Positions 1-6,423 are shown, numbered from the stretch's first letter. The stretch is 6,423 nucleotides of DNA from Clostridia bacterium (GCA_016296675.1 JAEDIV010000146.1:1-6423), one strand, 5' to 3'. Notes: generated from the sequence alone by a model not told the origin. A program made the numbers and translations.

Positions 1-133
1 ATTTCAGGGGATCGGCCCTTCCCATCAAAAAAGGTACTTTTTTGATGGCTTGGCTGAAACGGCCGCGCTGCTTAAGCTTTTGGCTTTCTCCGGGAGAGCT
101 GTTGCCGAAGGCGGCTGAGAGGGCCTGCGTGAT
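1..133. other. Left-edge intergenic stretch with no assignable gene
   Basis: This stretch lies downstream of the murB stop and runs off the window. On the minus strand the murB frame stays open after its TAA for 44 more codons to the edge (translation ends ...KKVPFLMGRADPLK). No start codon in it has a convincing ribosome binding site. On the plus strand, the frame beginning at base 2 is also open for 38 codons up to a TGA at 116-118. Neither translation resembles a protein family I can name. The stretch contains a perfect inverted repeat (22-48) and smaller GC-rich self-complementary patches such as GCCG/CGGC around 104-115. A structured intergenic repeat, or the edge of an unseen gene, are both possible. 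Confidence 0.4.
22..48. repeat. Perfect 11-bp inverted repeat with 5-base loop
   Basis: The left arm CCATCAAAAAA (22-32) and the right arm TTTTTTGATGG (38-48) are exact reverse complements around the loop GGTAC. It lies about 85 bases past the murB stop. It does not look like a classical intrinsic terminator, because the A and T runs sit inside the stem and no separate T tract follows a GC-rich stem. On either strand the RNA would form a mostly A-U hairpin. It could be part of a dispersed palindromic repeat or a weak bidirectional end-of-transcript structure. Confidence 0.55.
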
Positions 134-1039
134 TTATTCACCCAAGATGCGCACTTCTGTTTCAAGATGCACGCCGTGTTTTTCAAATACGGTTTTCTGG
201 ACATGCTTGATCAGATCCAGGATATCCTGCGCGGTGGCGGAACCTGTATTGATGATAAAGCCTGCGTGCAGCGCAGATACCTGCGCGCCGCCGACGGATA
301 CGCCCTTGAGGTTTGCGCTTTCAATAAGCGCGCCTGCAAAATAACCCTCCGGACGCTTGAAGGTGCTTCCGGCGCTCGGGAAGGCAAGCGGCTGCTTTTC
401 GCGCCTTCTTGCATTCAGATCCTCCATGGTTTTCAGAATCTGTTCCTTATCGCCCGTTTTGAGCATGAATTTGGCTTCGGTCACGATTTTTCCGGTTTCA
501 AGGGGCATGCTGCTTCGGTAGCCGAGGGAGAGATCATTTGCTTCGTATTCTGTAATTACGCCTGTTTCGGGATCGAGCACGCGCGCGCTTACACATACAT
601 CGGAAAGCTGTCCGCCGTATGCGCCGGCGTTCATCGCCATGCCGCCGCCGAGGCTTCCGGGAATGCCGGAGGCAAATTCGAGGCCGGTGAGCGCATGATT
701 ATAGGCGGTTCGCGCGATTTTTGACAGAAGCTCGCCTGCTTTTGCGGTGATCGTGTTTCCGTTTACTTCGATTCCCGAAAACTCGTCGCCCAGCGCGATC
801 GTAAGGCCGCGGATACCGGCGTCCCTGACGATCAGATTGCTGCCGTTTCCGATGACGGTTACGGGAAGAGAGGCTTGCTTTGAAGCTCCGAAAAGAAAGG
901 CAAGCTCCTCTTCATTCCGCGGAAAAGCCATAATATCCGCCGGGCCTCCGACCTTGAAGGTCGTATGGCGGGAAAGCGGTTCATTTTTAAGAAGGCGCAT
1001 ATCCGGGAATTGCTTAAGGACAATATCAATAAGGCTCAT
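134..1039 (-). CDS. murB: UDP-N-acetylenolpyruvoylglucosamine reductase (MurB), type II
   Basis: MurB is a cytoplasmic FAD enzyme that reduces UDP-GlcNAc-enolpyruvate to UDP-MurNAc with NADPH, the second committed step of peptidoglycan synthesis. The 301-residue product has the complete family pattern: RHTTFKVGGPAD near 24-35, the FAD-binding GNGSNLIVRD at 64-73, GIPGSLGGGMAMNAGAYGG at 125-143, and GYR with Arg175. It also has the proton-donor serine in AGSTFKRP (Ser225) and the C-terminal ETEVRILGE with the conserved glutamate Glu294. These match Arg159, Ser229 and Glu325 of the E. coli enzyme. The length and the lack of the extra type I loops fit the type II form of Gram-positive bacteria. 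I chose the ATG at 1039 because AGGAGG (1054-1049) lies 9 bases upstream; a TTG at 1057 in the same frame would lie upstream of that site. It is probably cotranscribed with the AlgX-like gene before it, because the ribosome binding site overlaps that gene's stop codon. Confidence 0.97.
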   Translation of the reverse strand: MSLIDIVLKQFPDMRLLKNEPLSRHTTFKVGGPADIMAFPRNEEELAFLFGASKQASLPVTVIGNGSNLIVRDAGIRGLTIALGDEFSGIEVNGNTITAKAGELLSKIARTAYNHALTGLEFASGIPGSLGGGMAMNAGAYGGQLSDVCVSARVLDPETGVITEYEANDLSLGYRSSMPLETGKIVTEAKFMLKTGDKEQILKTMEDLNARRREKQPLAFPSAGSTFKRPEGYFAGALIESANLKGVSVGGAQVSALHAGFIINTGSATAQDILDLIKHVQKTVFEKHGVHLETEVRILGE

Positions 1040-1048
1040 GACCCAAAG

Positions 1049-1054
1049 CCTCCT
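1049..1054 (-). promoter_or_regulatory. murB ribosome binding site overlapping the upstream stop codon
   Basis: The minus strand reads TGAGGAGG: the A of the TGA stop (1056-1054) of the AlgX-like gene is the first base of a perfect AGGAGG. This sits 9 bases before the ATG at 1039-1037. It settles the murB start and suggests translational coupling, since ribosomes terminating upstream sit on the murB binding site. Confidence 0.85.
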
Positions 1055-2265
1055 CAATCGGCAATTTCATAGTCGAATTTACGCAACATCTGCTGACTGT
1101 ATGCAAAAACAACAACATCGGGATTGACTTCGTTTACCACTTCTTCCATGCTGAGTGTGGTGGAACGAAGGTCGATGGCGACTACTTCGCGCGCAGCCAG
1201 CGTCAAAAACGCGCTGACGGGCGTTCCGTAGCTGTCCTTGAAAACCAGAATCCTGGTATCCGGCGCATTTTCATTGACGGTATGAATGGTGGCAAGATAA
1301 TCGCCGTAGACATAATAGGCAGTGGTGGAATAGTCGTTATCATCGGTCAGGCGGAGCTTATCGCGCTCGATGATCACTTCTTCAAAGCTTCCGCTTCTTT
1401 CTTTGACAACTTCATCCTTTTCAGATCGGAAATCGATATGCGTGTCATATTCGGGATAGAAAACATGAATGTCATCTTTGGAAACAAGGTCTTCTCCAAG
1501 ACGGGTGCCGATTTCGCCGAGCAGCAAATCTTCATGCACTTCATCATGAAAGCGCTCAAACAAAAGCGCGTCCTCATCCAGCTGAAGGCCAAGATCCCTG
1601 TTCATATTTTTGACCGCGTCATAGGCGGTTTCAAGCGCCATTCGGTGCGTCCAATGGATATCGGAATTCATGACTGCGTCATCCGGAGAAAGATTTGCCC
1701 GCCGGTAGGCGGCCCGGCTGTCGGTTACGCTGATGCCGGCCAGTTCAAATTCCTTTGTGAATTTATCGGCGAAGGAATTGTTGCTGTCCATCGGACGATA
1801 TTTTTCGGGCAGCAAATCTTCCTCATATACGCCGCAGTGGCAGTAGGCAAACGCAGTGGGGATGTTTTTTTCTTCCCTGAGTTTTTTTGAAAAATCAATC
1901 AGCTCATACATTTTTTCTTCGGTGCCTTTTTGGGTAAACATGTCGTAGAACGCGCCGTTGGTCAGGCGGATGGTATCCTTTCCGCCGACGTCAAAGATTT
2001 CCTTGCCGATAAGCGTCTGAAAGCGGGCGTTCAGAAGGCGCATTTCGTTTCTGAGAAAAAGCCTCTCGCGGGTATTGTAGTCCAGCTTATAGATACGCGC
2101 GCGCAGATTGTCAAAGATGGTCGCGTCCTCTTTCAGATCATATTTATAGCTTTTGAAAAAACCATAGGCATACATCGGTCCCTTTACCGCCATGGTGACC
2201 AAAAACACGGTTGAGATAAAGAGGATAAATACGAGTGCAAGAATGCGGTTCAGCCATTTTCTCAT
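1054..2265 (-). CDS. Membrane-anchored AlgX/AlgJ-like (DHHW family) SGNH protein, putative polysaccharide O-acetylation factor
   Basis: This 403-residue protein has a short basic start (MRKWLNR) and one hydrophobic segment at about 6-27, so it is predicted to be an N-terminally anchored protein with its catalytic part outside the membrane. Conserved blocks fit the AlgX/AlgJ and DHHW group: SDIHW at 201-205 (Asp202 and His204, equivalent to the AlgX Asp-His pair), LLGEIGTRLGE at 248-258, VFKDSYGTP at 341-349 with Ser345 as predicted nucleophile, and AIDLRS at 363-368. In the alginate system such proteins take acyl groups exported by an MBOAT partner and place them on the polysaccharide; that partner gene is immediately upstream. 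The ATG at 2265 is supported by GAGGA (2279-2275) 9 bases away. The gap from the MBOAT stop is 25 bases. The family and catalytic residues are visible; the polymer substrate is unknown, and peptidoglycan, teichoic acid or exopolysaccharide are all possible. Confidence 0.82.
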   Translation of the reverse strand: MRKWLNRILALVFILFISTVFLVTMAVKGPMYAYGFFKSYKYDLKEDATIFDNLRARIYKLDYNTRERLFLRNEMRLLNARFQTLIGKEIFDVGGKDTIRLTNGAFYDMFTQKGTEEKMYELIDFSKKLREEKNIPTAFAYCHCGVYEEDLLPEKYRPMDSNNSFADKFTKEFELAGISVTDSRAAYRRANLSPDDAVMNSDIHWTHRMALETAYDAVKNMNRDLGLQLDEDALLFERFHDEVHEDLLLGEIGTRLGEDLVSKDDIHVFYPEYDTHIDFRSEKDEVVKERSGSFEEVIIERDKLRLTDDNDYSTTAYYVYGDYLATIHTVNENAPDTRILVFKDSYGTPVSAFLTLAAREVVAIDLRSTTLSMEEVVNEVNPDVVVFAYSQQMLRKFDYEIAD

Positions 2266-2290
2266 AGGGCAAAGTCCTCAGCTTTAAGCA

Positions 2291-3697
2291 TTAGAAATTG
2301 AAATAGATAAAGGGATTGTAGCTTCCGACGATTACGTAGGAAACAGCAATCACGGTAATGACGATAAGCCCCGCAAAGCGGATGATTTCGCTCGCGGCTT
2401 TGGGCACATGAAGCTTCTTTTCAAGCCACGATCCTACGGGCAGGGAAACAATGACGGAGATCAAAAAGAAGAGGCCGTATTCGGAGAAGAAAATGCCGGT
2501 CAGCGTGTTCCAGACAGGAACATCGTTTAAGAAAAACATGGTCTTATAGTGATTGAGCGCATGGACAACGCTTTCTGAGCGGATCAGAACCGTGACAACG
2601 ACCACGAAGAACATGGCGTAGATATGGCCGTACCACTTTTTCTCCATGTGCTTTCCGATGCCGGTAAGCCTTTCAATGACCTGTACAAGGAAAAAGCCGA
2701 TGCCCCACAACAGATACGTCCACTCAGCTCCGTGCCACAGGCCCGTCAGCGACCAGACGACAAACATGTTGAAAATCAGCCTTCCGGTTTTGACCCGGCT
2801 TCCGCCCAGCGGGAAAAACACATAATCCCTGAACCAGGTGGTCAAGGAGATATGCCATCTGCGCCAGAATTCCGCAACGGATTTGGACAGGAAGGGATAA
2901 TCGAAATTCTCCAGGAAATGGAAGCCGAACATTCTTCCAAGGCCGATTGCCATATCGCTGTAGCCGGAAAAATCATAGTAAACCTGAATAAGATACGCAA
3001 TTGCCGCATACCACATGAGAACGACGGAAACTTCGCCCTGAGGATAGGCGAACACCTTGTCGACCACCAGCGCCAGATTGTTGGCCAGAATCGCTTTTTT
3101 GGCAAAGCCGACCAGGAACCTTCTTAAGCCTGCGCAGAAATCATCCAGCGTTTCTTTTCGGTTTTTGATTTCGTCCGCGATCGTCTGATATCTTACAATC
3201 GGGCCTGCAATCAATTGCGGGAAAAAGGAAATATACAGGCATACGCCCATAAACCGTTTCTGCACTTCGCCCTTCTGACGGTAAACGTCGATGACATAGC
3301 TCATCGCCTGGAAAGTGAAAAAGGAAATACCGATGGGCAGCGCAAGGGCAGGATCGGGAATGTTTACGGAAAAGGCCCTGTTTATGTTGGTGACAATAAA
3401 GCTTGTATATTTGAACACGCCAAGAAGGCCCACGTTCATAATGCAGCTGAGGGCAAGAAGGGTCTTTGCTGCGTGAGCGTTGGCGCGGTATTTGTCAATT
3501 CCAAGCGCAAATAGCCAGTTTAAAAATATGCTGGCCAGCATGATGACCACAAACGCAGGCTCGCCCCAGGCGTAGAACAGGAGGCTGAATACGGTCAGAA
3601 GCGCGTTTGCGGCGGTTCGGTTTTTGCGAACGAGATAATAAAGGGCCAAGACAATCGGTAAAAAGAAGAATAGAAATGCGTTGCTGGAAAAAACCAT
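2291..3697 (-). CDS. MBOAT-family membrane O-acyltransferase (AlgI type)
   Basis: A 468-residue, strongly hydrophobic polytopic membrane protein with roughly ten or more membrane segments. It carries the hallmark AlgI/MBOAT blocks: MVFSSNAFLFFFLPIVL at the start, PIGISFFTFQAMSYVIDVYR at 121-140, FFPQLIAGPIVRY at 158-170, and YYDFSGYSDMAIGLGRMFG at 240-258. The FWRRWHISLTTWFRDYVFFPLGG region at 277-299 follows, then SLTGLWHGAEWTYLLWG at 316-332. His322 in LWHGA is the expected catalytic histidine, and the NPFIYFNF end is typical of Bacillota members. Proteins of this type pass acyl groups, usually acetyl, from a cytoplasmic donor through the membrane to an extracytoplasmic acceptor protein, here presumably the AlgX-like product encoded 25 bases downstream. 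The ATG at 3697 has AGGAG (3709-3705) 7 bases upstream. The length is normal for the family. The acceptor polymer cannot be inferred from this protein. Confidence 0.94.
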   Translation of the reverse strand: MVFSSNAFLFFFLPIVLALYYLVRKNRTAANALLTVFSLLFYAWGEPAFVVIMLASIFLNWLFALGIDKYRANAHAAKTLLALSCIMNVGLLGVFKYTSFIVTNINRAFSVNIPDPALALPIGISFFTFQAMSYVIDVYRQKGEVQKRFMGVCLYISFFPQLIAGPIVRYQTIADEIKNRKETLDDFCAGLRRFLVGFAKKAILANNLALVVDKVFAYPQGEVSVVLMWYAAIAYLIQVYYDFSGYSDMAIGLGRMFGFHFLENFDYPFLSKSVAEFWRRWHISLTTWFRDYVFFPLGGSRVKTGRLIFNMFVVWSLTGLWHGAEWTYLLWGIGFFLVQVIERLTGIGKHMEKKWYGHIYAMFFVVVVTVLIRSESVVHALNHYKTMFFLNDVPVWNTLTGIFFSEYGLFFLISVIVSLPVGSWLEKKLHVPKAASEIIRFAGLIVITVIAVSYVIVGSYNPFIYFNF

Positions 3698-3740
3698 GGA
3701 TATGCTCCTTTTGTGGGGATGGGGAATTTTACTGACATAC

Positions 3741-3776
3741 CTCGGGCGGGAGGCGCGAAAGCGCTTCCCGCCCGGG
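3741..3776 (-). other. Strong GC-rich intergenic hairpin between sugar module and MBOAT gene
   Basis: Arms 3741-3756 and 3761-3776 pair over 16 positions with only G-T type mismatches, around a 4-base loop (GAAA on the plus strand, TTTC on the minus). On the minus strand, the direction of all genes here, no T tract follows it, so it is not a textbook terminator for the sugar genes. It begins 15 bases past the stop of the epimerase gene and ends about 44 bases before the MBOAT start. It may stabilise the 3' end of the sugar mRNA, or separate expression of the two gene groups. Confidence 0.6.
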
Positions 3777-3788
3777 AAGGACTTTTTT
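3764..3788 (+). terminator. Possible intrinsic terminator reading the plus strand
   Basis: On the plus strand CTTCCC (3764-3769) and GGGAAG (3774-3779) form a 6-bp stem with loop GCCC, followed after GAC by six T residues (3783-3788). That is the layout of an intrinsic terminator. No plus-strand gene ends here, so its natural role could only be to stop antisense transcription. It shares bases with the larger hairpin at 3741-3776, so the two cannot form at once. Confidence 0.35.
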
Positions 3789-3790
3789 CT

Positions 3791-4561
3791 TTACGCTCTT
3801 GCGGCGTTTAAAACCTTGAACGCATCGCGGGCATCGACGGAGAAATCGTCGCAGCCGCCCTCAACGCTTACGCGGCCTTCATAGCCCATTTCCTTGAGCG
3901 TTTCAAAAATCTCGGCGTATCTTTCGCCGTCGCCCTCTTTGGGATATTTTCTACCGATGGCGTTGGCGGTGTGCAGATGCTTAAGCTGGCTGCCCGCCAT
4001 GGTGAGCGCAGTCAGGGGCTCGCTTCCAAGCGCCATGTGATAGGTGTCCGCCAGAACTGCGATATGAGGCATCTGAATGAGGGACGCCATGAGTGTGGCT
4101 TCGGAAACAAAGTTCATGATGTTGCACTCGCCGGCTCTTAAGGGCTCGATGACGACGGTGATGTCGTTTTCCATCGCGTGACGCTCGACCATGCGCAGAT
4201 AGTTGCCGATCTGACGCCATGCAACGCCGGTGTCAAAGCCATCAGGCACACGGCGGGATCCGCCGGAGCCGAACACGACGATCTTTACGCCGATTCTCTG
4301 TGCGCGGGAAAACGCCTTGTCCAGATAGTCATGGATGACCTGCGCGTTGACTTCTTCGCCGACGATCTTGATGTCGCCCGGCAGCATACAGTTGCAGGCT
4401 TCCACTTTAATGGGAGCCGCGTCTACAAGCGCCACGACTTCTTCGTATTCTTCGTCGGACAGGCTGTAAAGCTTTGCAAGATTGTATTCCAGATAGTCAT
4501 AGCCGATTTCGGCCAGCTCGTTTATGTTTTTAACGTCGGTGCAAACGCCAAGGCGGATCAT
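3791..4561 (-). CDS. Sugar phosphate isomerase/epimerase (TIM barrel), D-psicose/tagatose 3-epimerase type
   Basis: This 256-residue protein is a complete AP-endonuclease-2-like TIM barrel. The predicted metal ligands are in order and well spaced: Glu139 (VVIEPL), Asp172 (LADTYHM), His197 (LKHLHTAN) and Glu234 (VSVEGG). Glu145 and His175 match the substrate-contacting residues of D-psicose/tagatose 3-epimerases, and Arg204 could play a similar role. The Glu-to-Asp interval of 33 residues equals that of the Agrobacterium enzyme (Glu150, Asp183). PKEGDGERYAEIFETLKEMGYEG at 207-229 is also typical. The protein is somewhat shorter than the roughly 290-residue epimerases. Members epimerise or isomerise keto sugars, inososes or related compounds with a divalent metal in the cytoplasm. 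The gene starts 22 bases after the oxidoreductase stop with an AAAGGGGG site (4578-4571) 9 bases from the ATG, so the two are probably cotranscribed. The fold and metal site are clear; the substrate is not. Confidence 0.88.
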   Translation of the reverse strand: MIRLGVCTDVKNINELAEIGYDYLEYNLAKLYSLSDEEYEEVVALVDAAPIKVEACNCMLPGDIKIVGEEVNAQVIHDYLDKAFSRAQRIGVKIVVFGSGGSRRVPDGFDTGVAWRQIGNYLRMVERHAMENDITVVIEPLRAGECNIMNFVSEATLMASLIQMPHIAVLADTYHMALGSEPLTALTMAGSQLKHLHTANAIGRKYPKEGDGERYAEIFETLKEMGYEGRVSVEGGCDDFSVDARDAFKVLNAARA

Positions 4562-4583
4562 GATATGTTTCCCCCTTTGAAAA

Positions 4584-6423
4584 TTACTTCTTGCTGCCGT
4601 AGGTGCCTTCGGTGTCGAGGGTTACGCCTTCACCGGTCTTTAAGCGGGAAGTGGCGCGGCGCTTGTTGAGCTCTTCCAAGAACTTGTCCTCGTCGATGGG
4701 GAGAGTGATGGTCTCATTAAGCCAGCTGGAAAGATGCATGGCGTTGGAGATGGTCAGGCCGTTGATGCCTTCTTCGCCGCCCGCAACCAGCTCGCCGCGG
4801 CCGAGGATCTTGTCGGTGAACTGCTGAAGAACGCCCACGTGCTGGGGATTGAGGCCGTCGGTCTCCACTTCGACAACTTCCACTTCGGGGCTTCCGAAGC
4901 CGCCCTTGTAGGTCTTGTGGAATTCGTTGATGTCCATGGAGAGCTTCTTCTTGATGAGGGTCTTGCCGTCGCAGATGAGCTGGCCGCCGTCAAGGTCGAT
5001 CTCCAGGCGGTTGGTGCCGGGACAGTCGGAGGTGGTGGTGATGAATACGCCGGTCGCGCCGTTTTCATATTCAACGTATGCGGTTACGTCGTCTTCAACT
5101 TCGATGTCGTGCCATTTGCCGTTGTGGGTAAAGGCGCGGACCTTTTTGGGCATGCCGCAGATCCACTGCCACAGGTCCAGGTTGTGGGGGCACTGATTGA
5201 GGAGAACGCCGCCGCCTTCTCCGCCCCAGGTGGCGCGCCATGCGCCGGAATCATAGTAGCTCTGGGAACGGAACCAGTCCGTGATCAGCCAGTTGGTGCG
5301 GCGGATTGCGCCCATTTCGCCGCTGTCTACGATTTCCTTCATCTTTCTGTATACGCAGTTGGTGCGCTGGTTGAACATGATGGCGAAAATCTTGTCGCAC
5401 TTTGCGGCATATTCATTGAGTTCTCTTACAGCTTTGGTGTAAACGCCGGCGGGCTTTTCGCTCATGGCGTGAAGGCCCTTGGAAAGCGCTTCCTTTACGA
5501 GGCCGGGATGGTCATAGTGGGGGGTAGCGATGATGACTGCGTCCACAAGGCCGCTGTCCATAAGCTCGGAAGCGGTAGCGAAAACTTTCACGCCTTCGAG
5601 GTTTTCGTTTGCCCACTTGCGGCGCTCTTCCTTAACGTCTGCAACGGCGGTCAGGACCATGTCGTTTACCTTACCGGCGATCAGGTTCTTTGCATGTCCG
5701 GAACCCATGTTGCCAATACCGATGATACCGACTCTTACCTTATCCATTTTCGTCCACACTCCTGTTTTTTCCGTCTTATAGCCGATGTTTACCAGAATCT
5801 TCTTAAGCGCGTCGGCAGCGGCCGCAAAAGCGGTCTGGCTGTCGGGGTAGGAATACTTGTGCTTGACTTCTTCGTCCTGAAGATTTTCAAGGCCGGAAAA
5901 TACGCGAAGATGCGGCTCGATCGTCAGAAGCATGTCGTCCGCGTTTCCGCTCAGGCCCTTTAAGATATCCTGAACGTTTCCGTCGCCGCAGCCGGAGGGC
6001 ACAACCGCGCCGCTGTCCAGAAGGGCGTCTTTGATGTGCATGTAGAAAATCTTGTCCTTAAGGATTTCGAAGTTTTCGATGGGCTTTTCGCCGCACTGGA
6101 TGAAGTTGGCCGGGTCAAAGATGCACTTTAAGCGACCGCCGAAGTGATTGATCAGATCCAGGCATCTTGCGGCCGTGTCGCCGTAAATGCCTTTTTCGTT
6201 TTCGTGGCAGAGAATGATGCCCGCTTCTTCAGCTAAAGCCAGCATTTTTTCAAGGCGGTCGATGACCAGCTCTCTGTACTGCGCGGGATCTTCATCCTTC
6301 GGATAGAAGAAGGAGAACATGCGCATACGGTCGCAGCCCAGCACTTTGCAAAGCGCAAGCGCGTGCTTGAATTCTTCAAGGTGCTTTTCAAAATCGTCAT
6401 GTACTGAAATTTTGCCAAAAGGA
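4584..6423 (-). CDS. Fused or run-together sugar isomerase/epimerase domain plus Gfo/Idh/MocA oxidoreductase (5' end cut by window)
   Basis: One frame is open from the right edge to the TAA at 4586-4584, with 612 codons visible. The first part (6422-5748, 225 residues, N-terminus missing) is a TIM-barrel sugar phosphate isomerase/epimerase. Its likely metal ligands are in CHENEKG, IFDPANF, YMHIKDA and LTIEPHL. It reaches a natural-looking end at ALKKILVNIG. About 11 linker residues later comes MDKVRVGIIGIGNMG at 5747, the start of a complete 387-residue Gfo/Idh/MocA dehydrogenase. That part has the Rossmann nucleotide-binding glycines, SEKPAG with its catalytic lysine (Lys98 of that part), and GGGVLLNQCPHNLDLWQW at 178-195 with the active-site His188. 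Such enzymes oxidise or reduce sugars, inositols or their derivatives with NAD(P). They are normally encoded separately from the isomerase. An internal AGGAG before the 5747 ATG would allow separate translation, so the product may be a fusion, two proteins, or both. The substrate is unknown. Confidence 0.85.
   Translation of the reverse strand, partial: PFGKISVHDDFEKHLEEFKHALALCKVLGCDRMRMFSFFYPKDEDPAQYRELVIDRLEKMLALAEEAGIILCHENEKGIYGDTAARCLDLINHFGGRLKCIFDPANFIQCGEKPIENFEILKDKIFYMHIKDALLDSGAVVPSGCGDGNVQDILKGLSGNADDMLLTIEPHLRVFSGLENLQDEEVKHKYSYPDSQTAFAAAADALKKILVNIGYKTEKTGVWTKMDKVRVGIIGIGNMGSGHAKNLIAGKVNDMVLTAVADVKEERRKWANENLEGVKVFATASELMDSGLVDAVIIATPHYDHPGLVKEALSKGLHAMSEKPAGVYTKAVRELNEYAAKCDKIFAIMFNQRTNCVYRKMKEIVDSGEMGAIRRTNWLITDWFRSQSYYDSGAWRATWGGEGGGVLLNQCPHNLDLWQWICGMPKKVRAFTHNGKWHDIEVEDDVTAYVEYENGATGVFITTTSDCPGTNRLEIDLDGGQLICDGKTLIKKKLSMDINEFHKTYKGGFGSPEVEVVEVETDGLNPQHVGVLQQFTDKILGRGELVAGGEEGINGLTISNAMHLSSWLNETITLPIDEDKFLEELNKRRATSRLKTGEGVTLDTEGTYGSKK
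5745..5763 (-). promoter_or_regulatory. Internal ribosome binding site and ATG at the start of the oxidoreductase part
   Basis: AGGAG (5763-5759) lies 11 bases before the ATG at 5747-5745, which is exactly where Gfo/Idh/MocA proteins begin (MDKVRVGIIGIG). If used, it gives a stand-alone 387-residue oxidoreductase at 4584-5747. Its presence inside an open frame suggests two ancestral genes whose separating stop codon has been lost. Confidence 0.6.

Noticed and set aside
42..344. Plus-strand open frame of 100 codons at the left edge
   Set aside because: Most of it is antisense to the end of murB and the rest runs through the inverted repeat. There is no ribosome binding site or recognisable domain.
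1040..1057. Longer murB start at a TTG (1057)
   Set aside because: It would place the start upstream of the perfect AGGAGG that serves the ATG at 1039, and would add six residues not expected in MurB.
1282..1890. Plus-strand open frame of 202 codons
   Set aside because: It is antisense to the AlgX-like gene, whose motifs are clear, and its translation has no recognisable family features.
3726..3731. TAAAAT as a -10 box for an MBOAT promoter on the minus strand
   Set aside because: The hexamer is close to consensus, but no TTGACA-like box lies about 17 bases upstream, where the sequence is GC-rich hairpin. A promoter here cannot be supported from sequence alone.
4734..5963. Long plus-strand open frame of 409 codons
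   Set aside because: It lies antisense to the oxidoreductase and part of the isomerase, both of which have clear family motifs. Its translation shows no recognisable domain and it has no good ribosome binding site. It is a side effect of the codon use of the real gene.

Overview
The window looks like a chromosomal segment of a Gram-positive gut-type Clostridia (Bacillota). I infer this from type II MurB architecture, strong AGGAGG-type ribosome binding sites, tightly packed one-direction genes, and protein families common in that group. All recognisable genes lie on the minus strand, so transcription runs from the right edge to the left edge. The species cannot be named from the sequence alone.

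The right part (about 3791-6423) is a small carbohydrate-metabolism module. It begins, cut by the window edge, with a TIM-barrel sugar phosphate isomerase/epimerase domain. This runs in one uninterrupted reading frame into a Gfo/Idh/MocA-family NAD(P)-dependent oxidoreductase. A second, different TIM-barrel isomerase/epimerase of the D-psicose/tagatose 3-epimerase type follows 22 bases later. Together they suggest oxidation of a sugar or polyol to a keto intermediate, followed by epimerisation, isomerisation or cleavage. The substrate cannot be read from the sequence.

A 93-base intergenic gap (3698-3790) holds a very GC-rich hairpin and a second, overlapping hairpin. It separates the sugar module from the next gene group.

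The left part (134-3697) is an MBOAT-family membrane O-acyltransferase (AlgI type), then a membrane-anchored AlgX/AlgJ-like SGNH protein, then murB (UDP-N-acetylenolpyruvoylglucosamine reductase). Spacing is 25 bases between the first two, and the ribosome binding site of murB overlaps the stop codon of the AlgX-like gene. The first two are the standard pair for moving acyl groups across the membrane onto an extracellular or cell-wall polysaccharide. MurB makes UDP-MurNAc for peptidoglycan, so the group reads as a cell-envelope operon.

The leftmost 133 bases contain no assignable gene. They hold a perfect 11-bp inverted repeat and are open on both strands, which makes them a candidate dispersed intergenic repeat or an unrecognised element. 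No tRNA, rRNA, CRISPR array, insertion sequence or origin was seen.
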